Assembly: GCF_021398735.1 (NCBI RefSeq)
Contig: NZ_CP090349.1
Coordinates: 2,861,001-2,925,000 of the forward strand
Length of the DNA: 64,000 bases
Direction of reading: 5' to 3'
From: Methylobacterium oryzae
GTDB lineage: Bacteria > Pseudomonadota > Alphaproteobacteria > Rhizobiales > Beijerinckiaceae
Below, piece after piece: positions 1-7,593 of the stretch. The position numbers were made by a program, and so were the translations under genes. Numbering within the stretch: position 1 is the stretch's first letter; every line of letters begins with the position of its first letter. The notes under the pieces were generated by a model. That model saw nothing but the letters and a program-made list of their open reading frames with translations, searched no databases and was not told the origin of the DNA.

Positions 1-2
1 CC

Positions 3-272
3 TCCAAGGCCGCGGTGAACACGACCTTCACGGTGTTCAAGCAGGTGCCCTACCTCGACGGGCAGATCGTGACCGGCTGGAACTTCAAGGACAGCGCCGA
101 GCAGCCCTACCAGCAGTACTGCTACTTCTCCCGCCGCTCCAACGAGGCGAAGGGCCAGGTCGAGATCAAGATCGACCTGGCCATGGACGGCAAGACCCTG
201 CCGCAGCCGCAGAAGTCGGACGTCAACCTCGAGATCCTCGCCCGGAACTGCGTCTGGCACGAGAAGGGCTGA
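3..272 (+). CDS. C-terminal part of an unknown protein (5' truncated)
   Basis: The open frame runs in from the left edge with no stop before it, so the GTG at 15 need not be the start and only the last roughly 89 residues are visible. They include aromatic and Cys-containing stretches (QQYCYFSRR, ARNCVWHEKG) that would suit a small folded or periplasmic domain. I do not recognise the family. Codon use (strong G/C third positions) is that of a real gene. A repeat element begins 17 bases after the stop. Confidence 0.6.
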   Translation, partial: SKAAVNTTFTVFKQVPYLDGQIVTGWNFKDSAEQPYQQYCYFSRRSNEAKGQVEIKIDLAMDGKTLPQPQKSDVNLEILARNCVWHEKG

Positions 273-289
273 GATCGCTCGCGGCGCCA

Positions 290-383
290 CCGTCCTTGCG
301 AGCGAAGCGAAGCAATCCAGGGTAGCGCCCCGCCTCCGAACGTCCCGCTGCTCTGGGTCACTTCGCTTCGCTCGTGATGACGG
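290..383 (+). repeat. intergenic palindromic element, copy A
   Basis: First copy of a family of about 93 bp with ends CCGTC...GACGG and long imperfect inverted arms (TTGCGAGCGAAGCGAAGC on the left, CTTCGCTTCGCTCGTGATGA on the right). The middle carries the CCAGGG and CTGGGTC boxes shared by the other copies. It lies between two same-strand genes. The RNA would fold into a long hairpin, so it may act as a terminator or processing site. Confidence 0.85.
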
Positions 384-505
384 CGTGGACCATCGGGCGG
401 GCGCATCAGCCGGCACCGACTGGGACGGCCGGACGGGGACGGCGCTTGCGGCCCGGCGGCGCGGCGCGCTACCCCTTGGCCCGAGCCCCTCTCTCCGAGA
501 CCGCG

Positions 506-1357
506 ATGCGCTTTTCCGGAACCGAGACCTACGTCGCGACCCCCGACCTCACCGCGGCGGTCAACGCCGCCGTGGTCCTGGAGCGGCCGCTCCTCGTGAA
601 GGGCGAGCCCGGGACCGGCAAGACCGTGCTGGCCGAAGAGATCGCCAAGGGCTTGGGCGCGCCGCTGATCGTCTGGAACATCAAGTCGACCACCAAGGCG
701 CAGCAGGGGCTCTACGAGTACGACGCGGTCTCGCGCCTGCGCGACTCCCAGCTCGGCGACCCTCGGGTCTCGGACATCTCCAACTACATCCGGCGCGGCA
801 AGCTCTGGGAGGCGTTCACCGCGCCCGAGCGCCCGGTCCTGCTCATCGACGAGATCGACAAGGCCGATATCGAGTTCCCCAACGACCTGCTGACCGAACT
901 CGACCGGATGGAGTTCCACGTCTACGAGACCGGCGAGACCGTGAAGGCCGTGCGCCGGCCGATCGTGATCATCACGTCGAACAACGAGAAGGAGTTGCCG
1001 GACGCGTTCCTGCGCCGCTGCTTCTTCCACTACATCAAGTTCCCCGATTCCGAGACGCTGCAGCGCATCGTCGACGTCCACTATCCGGGCATCAAGCACC
1101 GCCTCGTCGAGGAGGCCCTGCGGACCTTCCTGGCGATGCGCGAGGTCCCGGGCCTCAAGAAGAAGCCCTCGACCTCGGAGCTGCTCGACTGGCTGAAGCT
1201 CCTCGTCTCCGAGGACATCACCCCCGAGACCCTGCGCGAGCAGGACGGCCGCAAGCTGATCCCGCCGCTGCACGGGGCGCTCCTGAAGAACGAGCAGGAT
1301 GTCAGCCTGTTCGAGAAGCTGGCCTTCATGATGCGCCGGGACCAGCGCGGCGGCTGA
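506..1357 (+). CDS. MoxR-family AAA+ ATPase
   Basis: A 283-residue AAA+ ATPase of the MoxR/RavA/GvpN type. Such proteins act as chaperones that help activate metalloenzymes or other complexes, often paired with VWA-domain proteins. The Walker A motif GEPGTGKT is at residues 33-40, Walker B reads LLIDEID, and a sensor-1 motif (IITSNNEKE) and an arginine-rich stretch (FLRRCFF) follow. The ATG at 506 begins MRFSGTETY, the usual family N-terminus; the longer frame from 374 runs out of the repeat element and is unlikely to be translated. No VWA gene is adjacent here, so the client is unknown. Confidence 0.9.
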   Translation: MRFSGTETYVATPDLTAAVNAAVVLERPLLVKGEPGTGKTVLAEEIAKGLGAPLIVWNIKSTTKAQQGLYEYDAVSRLRDSQLGDPRVSDISNYIRRGKLWEAFTAPERPVLLIDEIDKADIEFPNDLLTELDRMEFHVYETGETVKAVRRPIVIITSNNEKELPDAFLRRCFFHYIKFPDSETLQRIVDVHYPGIKHRLVEEALRTFLAMREVPGLKKKPSTSELLDWLKLLVSEDITPETLREQDGRKLIPPLHGALLKNEQDVSLFEKLAFMMRRDQRGG

Positions 1358-1421
1358 GGCCGGACGGACGACCCGAGGATTCCCGCGAGAGGAGCCCGGG
1401 GCAGGGACAGGAGCGTGCGGC

Positions 1422-2372
1422 ATGGGCGAGATCGCGATCGTCGGCGGCGGCGTGATGGGGCACGGCATCGCCCTGGTGCTGGCGCTCGCCGGCCACGGCG
1501 TGCGGATCACCGACACGCGGCCCGAGACCCGGGCGCGGATCCCCGGCCTGATGGAATCCGCCCTCGCGACCCTGCGGGAGGCCGGCGCCGCCCCGGAGGG
1601 CTGGGATGCCGCGCGGCTCGCCCGGGCCGTCCGGGTCGAGGCGGCGCTCGACGCGGCGGTCTCGGGCGCCGGCCTCGTGATCGAGGCGATCACCGAGAAC
1701 CCGGAGGCCAAGCGCGCGCTCTTCTCCGAGCTGGACCGGCTCTGCCCGGCCGACGCGATCCTCGCCAGCAACACCAGCTACCTCGACGTCTTCCCGCTGA
1801 TCCCGGAAGCCCGGCAGGCGCGGGCGCTGATCCTGCACTGGTACACGCCGCCCTACATCGTCGACCTCGTCGACGTGGTGCCGGGGCCCGGCACGGACCC
1901 GGCGGTCGTCGCCGCCATGGCCGAGTTCGTGCGCGGCCTGGGCCAGGTCCCGATCGTGCTGAAGCGCTTCATCCCGGGCTACGTCGCCAACCGCATCCAG
2001 CAGGCGATCAGCGCCGAGGTGTTCCGGCTCCTCGACGAGGACGTCGCCGCGCCGAAGGACATCGACGACGCGATCATCCACGGGCTCGCCTTGCGCATCC
2101 CGATCCTCGGCCACCTCGCCAAGGCGGACTTCACCGGCCTGGAGCTGACGCAGCGGGCGCTCGCCAACGGCAGCTACGCGCCGCCGCCGCCTCGCACCCG
2201 CTCCGAGACCCTCGACGCCCTCTGCGCCGAGGGCCGGACCGGGGTGATGGCCGGCAAGGGCTATTTCGACTGGGGCGGGCGGCCGCCGGAAGAGCTGTTC
2301 CGCGAACGCGACCGCAAGCTCCTGGCGCTCAAGGCGGCGATGGCCGGGATCGGCCGGATGGAGGGATCATGA
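1422..2372 (+). CDS. 3-hydroxyacyl-CoA dehydrogenase family NAD-dependent oxidoreductase (possibly L-carnitine dehydrogenase-like)
   Basis: A 316-residue single-unit member of the 3-hydroxyacyl-CoA dehydrogenase / L-gulonate dehydrogenase / L-carnitine dehydrogenase family. A Rossmann motif (VGGGVMGHGIA) opens the protein, the catalytic His lies in ILHWYTPPYIVDLVDVV, and the C-terminal dimerisation part carries PGYVANRIQQA. Such enzymes oxidise a 3-hydroxy acid or its CoA ester to the 3-keto form with NAD. It overlaps the next gene by 4 bases (ATGA), and a BKACE follows, which suggests a beta-hydroxy to beta-keto acid route. Sequence alone does not settle whether the substrate is carnitine, a hydroxyacyl-CoA or another hydroxy acid. 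Confidence 0.85.
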   Translation: MGEIAIVGGGVMGHGIALVLALAGHGVRITDTRPETRARIPGLMESALATLREAGAAPEGWDAARLARAVRVEAALDAAVSGAGLVIEAITENPEAKRALFSELDRLCPADAILASNTSYLDVFPLIPEARQARALILHWYTPPYIVDLVDVVPGPGTDPAVVAAMAEFVRGLGQVPIVLKRFIPGYVANRIQQAISAEVFRLLDEDVAAPKDIDDAIIHGLALRIPILGHLAKADFTGLELTQRALANGSYAPPPPRTRSETLDALCAEGRTGVMAGKGYFDWGGRPPEELFRERDRKLLALKAAMAGIGRMEGS

Positions 2373-3127
2373 TCGGAGCGGACCTGTCCGGACGGCGCGT
2401 CCTCGTCACCGGAGCCTCGTCGGGGATCGGGCTCGCGACCGTCGCGATCTTCGCCCGCAACGGCGCCACCGTGGCGCTGAACCACCTGCCGGACGATCCC
2501 CGCGGCCCCGAAGAGGCCGCCCGGCTCGCCGGCGCCGGATTCTCGGTGATCGCGCTGCCCGGCGACGTGTCGCGGGCGGGCGAGGCCGAGGCGATGGTGG
2601 CGGCCGGCATCGACCGGCTCGGTGGCCTCGACGTGCTCGTCAACAATGCCGGCACGTCGGGCACGACCACGCCCATCGCCTTCGAGGACCTCGACGCGAT
2701 GACCGAGGATTTCTGGGCCACGATCCTGGCGACCAACCTGCTCGGGCCGTTCCGCTGCGCGAAGGCCGCGGCCGCGACCCTCAAGGCGAGCCGCGGCGCC
2801 ATCGTCAACACCGCGTCGGTGGCCGGCCTCGGGCGGCGCGGCTCGTCGGTCGCCTACTCGGCGAGCAAGGCCGGACTGATCAACCTGACCCGGAGCCTCG
2901 CCCGGGCGCTGGCGCCGGACGTGCGCGTCAACGCGGTGGCGCCCGGCCTCGTCGCCACGCCCTGGACCGAGCCCTGGTCGGAGGAGCGCAAGGCCTCGAC
3001 CGTGGGGCGCACGATGCTCGGCCGCATGGCCCGCCCGGAGGACATCGCCGAGACGATCTTCTTCCTGGGCGCGGGCGCGGCCTACATCACGGGCGAGACC
3101 ATCACGGTCGACGGCGGAGCGATCTGA
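2369..3127 (+). CDS. short-chain dehydrogenase/reductase (SDR)
   Basis: A 252-residue classical SDR: TGASSGIG nucleotide-binding motif at residues 14-21, NNAG, the catalytic Ser in NTASVAGLG, the YSASK active site (YxxxK), and a C-terminal GETITVDGG. Probably an NAD(P)-dependent alcohol/ketone oxidoreductase. The ATG at 2369 overlaps the preceding stop (ATGA), indicating translational coupling with the hydroxyacyl dehydrogenase. The BKACE gene starts 18 bases after its stop, so it belongs to the same catabolic unit. The substrate cannot be read from the sequence. Confidence 0.88.
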   Translation: MIGADLSGRRVLVTGASSGIGLATVAIFARNGATVALNHLPDDPRGPEEAARLAGAGFSVIALPGDVSRAGEAEAMVAAGIDRLGGLDVLVNNAGTSGTTTPIAFEDLDAMTEDFWATILATNLLGPFRCAKAAAATLKASRGAIVNTASVAGLGRRGSSVAYSASKAGLINLTRSLARALAPDVRVNAVAPGLVATPWTEPWSEERKASTVGRTMLGRMARPEDIAETIFFLGAGAAYITGETITVDGGAI

Positions 3128-3145
3128 CGCGCGGGGAGCACACAC

Positions 3146-4033
3146 ATGGCGAGCACCACCGTCATCACCTGCGCCCTCACGGGCTCCTTCGACACGCCGC
3201 GGAAGAACCCGGCCGTGCCGGTGAGCCCGGAGGCCATCGCGCAGTCAGCCCTCGAGGCCGCCGCCGCCGGGGCGGCCGTGGTCCACATCCACGTCCGCGA
3301 CCCCGAGACGGCCGCGCCGAGCATGGAGCTCGCCCATTACCGCGAGGTGGTGGAGCGGATCCGCGAGAAGAACGACGCCGTGATCCTCAACCTGACCACG
3401 GGGGCGGGGGGCCGGTTCGTGCCGGGCGACCCCGACCCGTCGGTCGCCGGCCCGGGCACGACCTTCGTGGGACCGGAGGCCCGCACCCGGCATGTCGGCG
3501 CGCTGCGGCCGGAGATCTGCACCCTCGACATCGCCACGATGAATTTCGGCGAGCACCTGTTCCTCAACACCCCCGGCCACCTGCGGGCGATGGCGGGCCA
3601 CATCCGCGACGCGGGCGTGAAGCCCGAGATCGAGGTGTTCGATCTCGGCCAGATCGAGCTGGCCCGGCACCTGATCGCCGAGGGGCATCTGGCGCGCCCG
3701 CCGCTGTTCCAGATCTGCCTCGGCATCCCCTGGGGGGCGCCCGCGACGCCGGAAGCCCTCGTGGCGATGCGCGCCCGGCTGCCGGAGGACGCGGTCTGGT
3801 CGGCCTTCGGCATCGGCCGGGAGGAGTTCCCGATCCTCGCGGTCGCCGCCGGCATGGGCGGCAACGTCCGCGTCGGGCTGGAGGACAACCTGTACCTGTC
3901 CCGGGGCACGCTCGCGCCGAGCAACGCCGCCCTGGTGGAGAAGGCGGTGAGCCTGCTGGCCCACATCGACCGGGAGCCGGCCACGCCCGATCAGGCGCGG
4001 GCGATCTTCGGATTGGCGCCGCGGGGCGGTTGA
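3146..4033 (+). CDS. BKACE family beta-keto acid cleavage enzyme (DUF849)
   Basis: A 295-residue TIM-barrel enzyme of the beta-keto acid cleavage family (3-keto-5-aminohexanoate cleavage enzyme, Kce; CdhC for dehydrocarnitine). The family uses a divalent metal, usually zinc, to condense a beta-keto acid with acetyl-CoA and release acetoacetate or acetoacetyl-CoA. The HIHVRDP motif carries the metal ligands His47 and His49, and other family blocks are present (NLTTGAG, CTLDIATMNFG, GGNVRVGLEDN). Placed after a hydroxyacid dehydrogenase, it suggests cleavage of the keto acid made upstream. Ribosome binding site GGGGAG lies 8 bases before the ATG. Family is certain, substrate is not. Confidence 0.9.
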   Translation: MASTTVITCALTGSFDTPRKNPAVPVSPEAIAQSALEAAAAGAAVVHIHVRDPETAAPSMELAHYREVVERIREKNDAVILNLTTGAGGRFVPGDPDPSVAGPGTTFVGPEARTRHVGALRPEICTLDIATMNFGEHLFLNTPGHLRAMAGHIRDAGVKPEIEVFDLGQIELARHLIAEGHLARPPLFQICLGIPWGAPATPEALVAMRARLPEDAVWSAFGIGREEFPILAVAAGMGGNVRVGLEDNLYLSRGTLAPSNAALVEKAVSLLAHIDREPATPDQARAIFGLAPRGG

Positions 4034-4055
4034 GAGGCCGATCGCCGCCGCTCAC

Positions 4056-4147
4056 CCGTCATCGCGAGCGCAGCGAAGCGACCCAGGGCAGCGCGACCTC
4101 GGCGAGTGTGGTGCTGCTGGATTGCTTCGCTCCGCTCGCAAAGACGG
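4056..4147 (-). repeat. intergenic palindromic element, copy B (inverted)
   Basis: Same family as the element at 290-383 but in the opposite orientation: the GTCATCGCGAGCGCAGCGAAG arm is on the left and GCTTCGCTCCGCTCGCAAAGAC on the right. It lies between the BKACE gene and the substrate-binding protein gene, which read in the same direction. Confidence 0.85.
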
Positions 4148-4301
4148 CGGTGTCGTCTCGGGCGGGGAGGGCTGCCCCTGACGGATCGCCGGCATCCTCA
4201 CGCGCACCCGTTTCAGCCGCGGACCGCCACGGATACTCTGCCTTCGGAAACATTCCGAGCGGCGATCAACGCCGCCGAGTGGACACGACAGGGAGAGAGA
4301 C

Positions 4302-5531
4302 ATGACGCTCCGCCACCGCGCCGCGGCGCTGCTCGGGAGCTTGTGCGCGTTCGGCGCCGGCGCGGCGCTCGCGGCCAACCTCGTGCCGGTGAAGATCGGC
4401 GTGCTGAACGACCGCTCCGGCGTCTACTTCGACTCCACCGGCGAGGGCTCGGTGGTGGCCGCCCGCATGGCGGTCGAGGATTTCAAGCCGGAGGAACACG
4501 GGCTGAAGGTCGAGGTCGTCGCCGCCGACCACCAGAACAAGCCCGATGTCGGCGCCTCGATCACCCGGCAATGGTACGACCGCGACGGCGTCGACGCGGT
4601 GTTCGACGTGCCGACCTCCTCGGTGGCGCTCGCCATCGCGCAGATCACCAAGGAGAAGAACAAGGCCTTCATCAACTCGGGCGGCGGCACCGCCGACCTC
4701 ACCGGCCCGGCCTGCACGCCCAACACCGTGCACTGGACCTACGACACCGCGGCGCTGGCCAACGGCACCGGCAAGGCCATCCTCAAGCGCGGCGGCAAGT
4801 CCTGGTACTTCATCACCGCCGACTACGCCTTCGGCCTCGCCCTGGAGCGCGACACCAAGGCGGTGGTGGAGAAGAACGGCGGCACGGTCGTCGGCGGCGT
4901 GCGCACGCCGTTCCCGAACCCGGACTTCTCCTCGTTCCTGCTCCAGGCCCAGGCCTCGGGCGCGCAGGTGATCGGGCTCGCCGATGCCGGGCTCGACGCC
5001 GCCAACGCCATCAAGCAGGCGCACGAGTTCGGCATCCGCCAGGGCGGTCAGACGCTCGCCGCCCTGCTGATCGCCATCACCGACATCCACTCGCTGGGCC
5101 TGGACGTGGCGCAGGGCCTCGCCTTCACCGCCTCGTTCTACTGGGACCTCAACGACGGCACCCGGGCCTTCGCGGAGCGGTTCGAGAAGCGCATGCCCGG
5201 CAAGAAGCCGACCTCGTACCAGGCGGGCGTCTACGCCAGCACGCTGCACTACCTGAAGGCGGTGGCGGCCCTGCACTCGGCCAAGGACGGCGCTGCCGTG
5301 GTCGCCAAGATGAAAGAGATGCCGACCGACGACCCGCTGTTCGGCAAGGGCACGATCCGGCCGGACGGGCGCAAGATCCACCCGATGTACCTGTTCGAGG
5401 CCAAGGCGCCCTCCGAGTCGAAGGGCGCGTGGGATCTCTACAAGGTGCTGGAGACGATCCCCGCCGAGCAGGCCTTCCGCCCGATGAGCGAGGGCGGCTG
5501 CCCGATGGTGGCCGGCATGACGGCGAAGTAG
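4302..5531 (+). CDS. ABC transporter substrate-binding protein (type 1 periplasmic binding fold, branched-chain amino acid/amide class)
   Basis: A 409-residue exported binding protein. An N-terminal signal peptide (MTLRHRAAALLGSLC...GAALA, cleavage near residue 24) is followed by the LIV-binding-protein pattern VKIGVLNDRSGVYFD and the domain-hinge region (YFITADYAFG). These receptors deliver amino acids, amides or short acids to inner-membrane LivHMGF-type permeases. No permease or ATPase gene is adjacent, so it is an orphan component. It follows the dehydrogenase-BKACE genes and may bind the compound they degrade, but a 268-base gap with a repeat separates them. GGGAGAGA before the ATG is a strong ribosome site. 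Confidence 0.85.
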   Translation: MTLRHRAAALLGSLCAFGAGAALAANLVPVKIGVLNDRSGVYFDSTGEGSVVAARMAVEDFKPEEHGLKVEVVAADHQNKPDVGASITRQWYDRDGVDAVFDVPTSSVALAIAQITKEKNKAFINSGGGTADLTGPACTPNTVHWTYDTAALANGTGKAILKRGGKSWYFITADYAFGLALERDTKAVVEKNGGTVVGGVRTPFPNPDFSSFLLQAQASGAQVIGLADAGLDAANAIKQAHEFGIRQGGQTLAALLIAITDIHSLGLDVAQGLAFTASFYWDLNDGTRAFAERFEKRMPGKKPTSYQAGVYASTLHYLKAVAALHSAKDGAAVVAKMKEMPTDDPLFGKGTIRPDGRKIHPMYLFEAKAPSESKGAWDLYKVLETIPAEQAFRPMSEGGCPMVAGMTAK

Positions 5532-5557
5532 GCCTCGGGTCGCTCCTTTCCGCACCG

Positions 5558-5650
5558 CCGTCCTTGCGAGCGGAGCGAAGCGAACCAGACGGCGCGACGC
5601 CCGCCGTCGTCGCGCTGCCCTGGGTCACATCGCTGCGCTCGTGATGACGG
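5558..5650 (+). repeat. intergenic palindromic element, copy C
   Basis: Same family as 290-383, same orientation, bounded by CCGTC and GACGG. It lies in the convergent gap between the binding-protein gene and the aldo/keto reductase gene, where a bidirectional terminator would be useful. Confidence 0.85.
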
Positions 5651-5689
5651 TGAGGGAGACCGCAACCGAGGCGTCCGGACGGGAACCGT

Positions 5690-6580
5690 TCACGCCGCCC
5701 CGATCCGATCCAGCGCCGCCATCGCCTCATCCGGGAGCGCGAGCGTGGCCGCCGCGAGGTTCTCGCGGAGGTGGCCGAGGGACGACGTCCCCGGGATCAG
5801 CAGGATGTTGGGCGACCGGCGCAGCAGCCACGCCAGCGCCACCTGCATGGGCGTCGCGCCCAGCCCGGCCGCCACCGCCGACAAGGTGTCCGACTGCAGC
5901 GGGCTGAACCCGCCCAGGGGGAAGAACGGCACGTAGGCGATCCCGGCCGCCGCCAGATCGTCGATGAAGGCGTCGTCGCCCCGATGGGCGAGATTGTACT
6001 GGTTCTGCACGCAGACGATGTCGGTGATCCGCCGCCCGCCCGCGACCTGCCGGGGCGTCGCGTTGCTCAGGCCGATCCGGCGGATCAGCCCCTGGCGCTG
6101 GAGATCCGCCAGCACCGTCAGCGGCGCCTCGATCGAGCCTTCCGCGGGGCCGTGGACGTCGAACATCAGGCGCAGGTTGACCACGTCGAGGGCGTCGACG
6201 CCGAGGTTGCGCAGGTTGTCGTGGACCGCCCGGGTGAGGTCCGCGGCCGAGAAGGCCGGGTTCCACGAGGCGTCGGCCCCGCGCGTGGCGCCGACCTTGG
6301 TGACGATCACGAGCCCGTCCGGGTAGGGGTGCAGCGCCTCGCGGATGATCTGGTTGGTGACGTGCGGCCCGTAGAAGTCGCTCGTGTCGATGTGGTCGAC
6401 CCCCGCCGCCACGGCCGCCCGCAGCACCGCGACCGCCGCCGCGCGGTCCTTCGGCGGCCCGAACACGCCGGGCCCGGCGAGCTGCATGGCCCCGTAGCCG
6501 AGTCGCTTCACTTTCCGGCCACCGAGGGGGAAGGTCCCGGCCTGCGCGATGTCGGCGGTGATGGCGGTGATGGCGGTCAT
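5690..6580 (-). CDS. aldo/keto reductase
   Basis: A 296-residue aldo/keto reductase (beta/alpha barrel, NADPH-dependent reduction of aldehydes or ketones; YdbC-like subgroup). Visible are GYGAMQL near the N-terminus, the catalytic Asp and Tyr in HIDTSDFYGP, the catalytic Lys in IVTKVGA, and a C-terminal NADPH site (LLIPGTSSLGHLREN). In the strand where most AKRs have the fourth catalytic residue His, this reads VVNLRL. The ATG at 6580 has an AGGAGA ribosome site; an upstream in-frame extension would run through the operator. It diverges from a LysR gene that probably controls it. Confidence 0.88.
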   Translation of the reverse strand: MTAITAITADIAQAGTFPLGGRKVKRLGYGAMQLAGPGVFGPPKDRAAAVAVLRAAVAAGVDHIDTSDFYGPHVTNQIIREALHPYPDGLVIVTKVGATRGADASWNPAFSAADLTRAVHDNLRNLGVDALDVVNLRLMFDVHGPAEGSIEAPLTVLADLQRQGLIRRIGLSNATPRQVAGGRRITDIVCVQNQYNLAHRGDDAFIDDLAAAGIAYVPFFPLGGFSPLQSDTLSAVAAGLGATPMQVALAWLLRRSPNILLIPGTSSLGHLRENLAAATLALPDEAMAALDRIGAA

Positions 6581-6625
6581 GACGGATCTCCTGTTGGCGC
6601 TCCGGATGTAGACGCCACGCTTTGC

Positions 6626-6648
6626 GCCGATAAGTCGTGACAATCGGC
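6626..6648. promoter_or_regulatory. LysR-type operator between aldo/keto reductase and LysR genes
   Basis: GCCGAT and ATCGGC form a perfect 6-bp inverted repeat with an 11-base spacer, containing the T-N11-A core of LysR-family binding sites. It sits in the 92-base divergent gap, 46 bases from the reductase ATG and 25 from the regulator ATG. Inference: the LysR protein binds here to control the reductase and itself. Confidence 0.65.
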
Positions 6649-6672
6649 ACGGGCCGTGCGGATTCTCGAACG

Positions 6673-7593
6673 ATGACCCAGGATCTCACGGACCTCGCCG
6701 CCTTCGTGACCGTGGCGCGGGCCGGCGGTTTCCGCGAAGGCGCCCGCGCCGGCGGCGGCAGCGCGTCGCGCCTCAGCGAGGCGGTGCGCCGGCTGGAGGC
6801 GGGCCTGGGGGTGCGCCTTCTGAACCGCACCACCCGCAGCGTCGCGCCGACCGAGGCGGGGGCCCGCCTGCTGGAGCGGCTCGGGCCGGCCCTCGCCGAG
6901 GTGGAATCCGCCCTCGACGTGGTGAACGGGTTCCGCGACCGTCCCGCGGGCACGCTCCGGCTCAACGTGCCGCTGAGCGCTGCCCGGCTGGTGCTGCCGG
7001 CGCTCGTGCCGCCCTTCCTGGCGGCCTACCCGGAGATCCGCTTGGAAGTGGTGGTCGAGGACGGGTTCGTGGACGTGCTGGCGGCGGGCTGCGACGCCGG
7101 CATCCGCTACGACGAGCGGCTGGAGCAGGACATGATCGCCGTGCCGATCGGCCCGCGGCGGCAGCGCTTCGCCACCGCGGCGGCGCCCGCCTATCTCGAG
7201 AAGCGCGGCCGGCCGGAGCACCCGCGGGATCTCCTGGGCCATGCCTGCCTGCTCGGGCGCTTCCCCAGCGGCGCCCTGACGGCGCCCTGGGAGTTCGAGC
7301 GCGACGGCGACATCGTCCGGGTGGACCCGTCCGGCCCGCTGATCGTGCGGGTCGCCGCCAGCGACCTCGCGGTGGAGGCCGCGATCGCCGGCACCGGGAT
7401 CGTCCACCTGTTCGAGGACTGGCTGCGGCCGCATCTCGACAGCGGGGCCCTGGAGCCGGTGCTGGAGCCCTGGTGGCAGGTCTTCTCCGGCCCGTTCCTC
7501 TACTATCCCGGCCGGCGGCACCTGCCGGCGCCGCTGCGCGCCTTCGTGGACTTCGTCGGCGCGCAGGCGTCGCGCGCTAGAACCGGAGGGTGA
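6673..7593 (+). CDS. LysR-family transcriptional regulator
   Basis: A 306-residue LTTR: winged helix-turn-helix in residues 1-60 (LTDLAAFVTVARAGGFREGA, then SRLSEAVRRLEAGLGVRLLNR) and a PBP2-type effector domain from about residue 90 (GTLRLNVPLSAARLVLPALV). It belongs to the subgroup that often regulates a divergent oxidoreductase. The ATG at 6673 gives the standard N-terminus. Its last 17 bases overlap the 3' end of the convergent autotransporter gene, so the two transcripts can pair at their tails. The inducer is unknown. Confidence 0.9.
   Translation: MTQDLTDLAAFVTVARAGGFREGARAGGGSASRLSEAVRRLEAGLGVRLLNRTTRSVAPTEAGARLLERLGPALAEVESALDVVNGFRDRPAGTLRLNVPLSAARLVLPALVPPFLAAYPEIRLEVVVEDGFVDVLAAGCDAGIRYDERLEQDMIAVPIGPRRQRFATAAAPAYLEKRGRPEHPRDLLGHACLLGRFPSGALTAPWEFERDGDIVRVDPSGPLIVRVAASDLAVEAAIAGTGIVHLFEDWLRPHLDSGALEPVLEPWWQVFSGPFLYYPGRRHLPAPLRAFVDFVGAQASRARTGG

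Noticed and set aside
6655..6680. tRNA T-loop-like sequence GTTCGAGAATCC on the minus strand
   Set aside because: No matching acceptor or anticodon stems; it lies at the LysR gene start.
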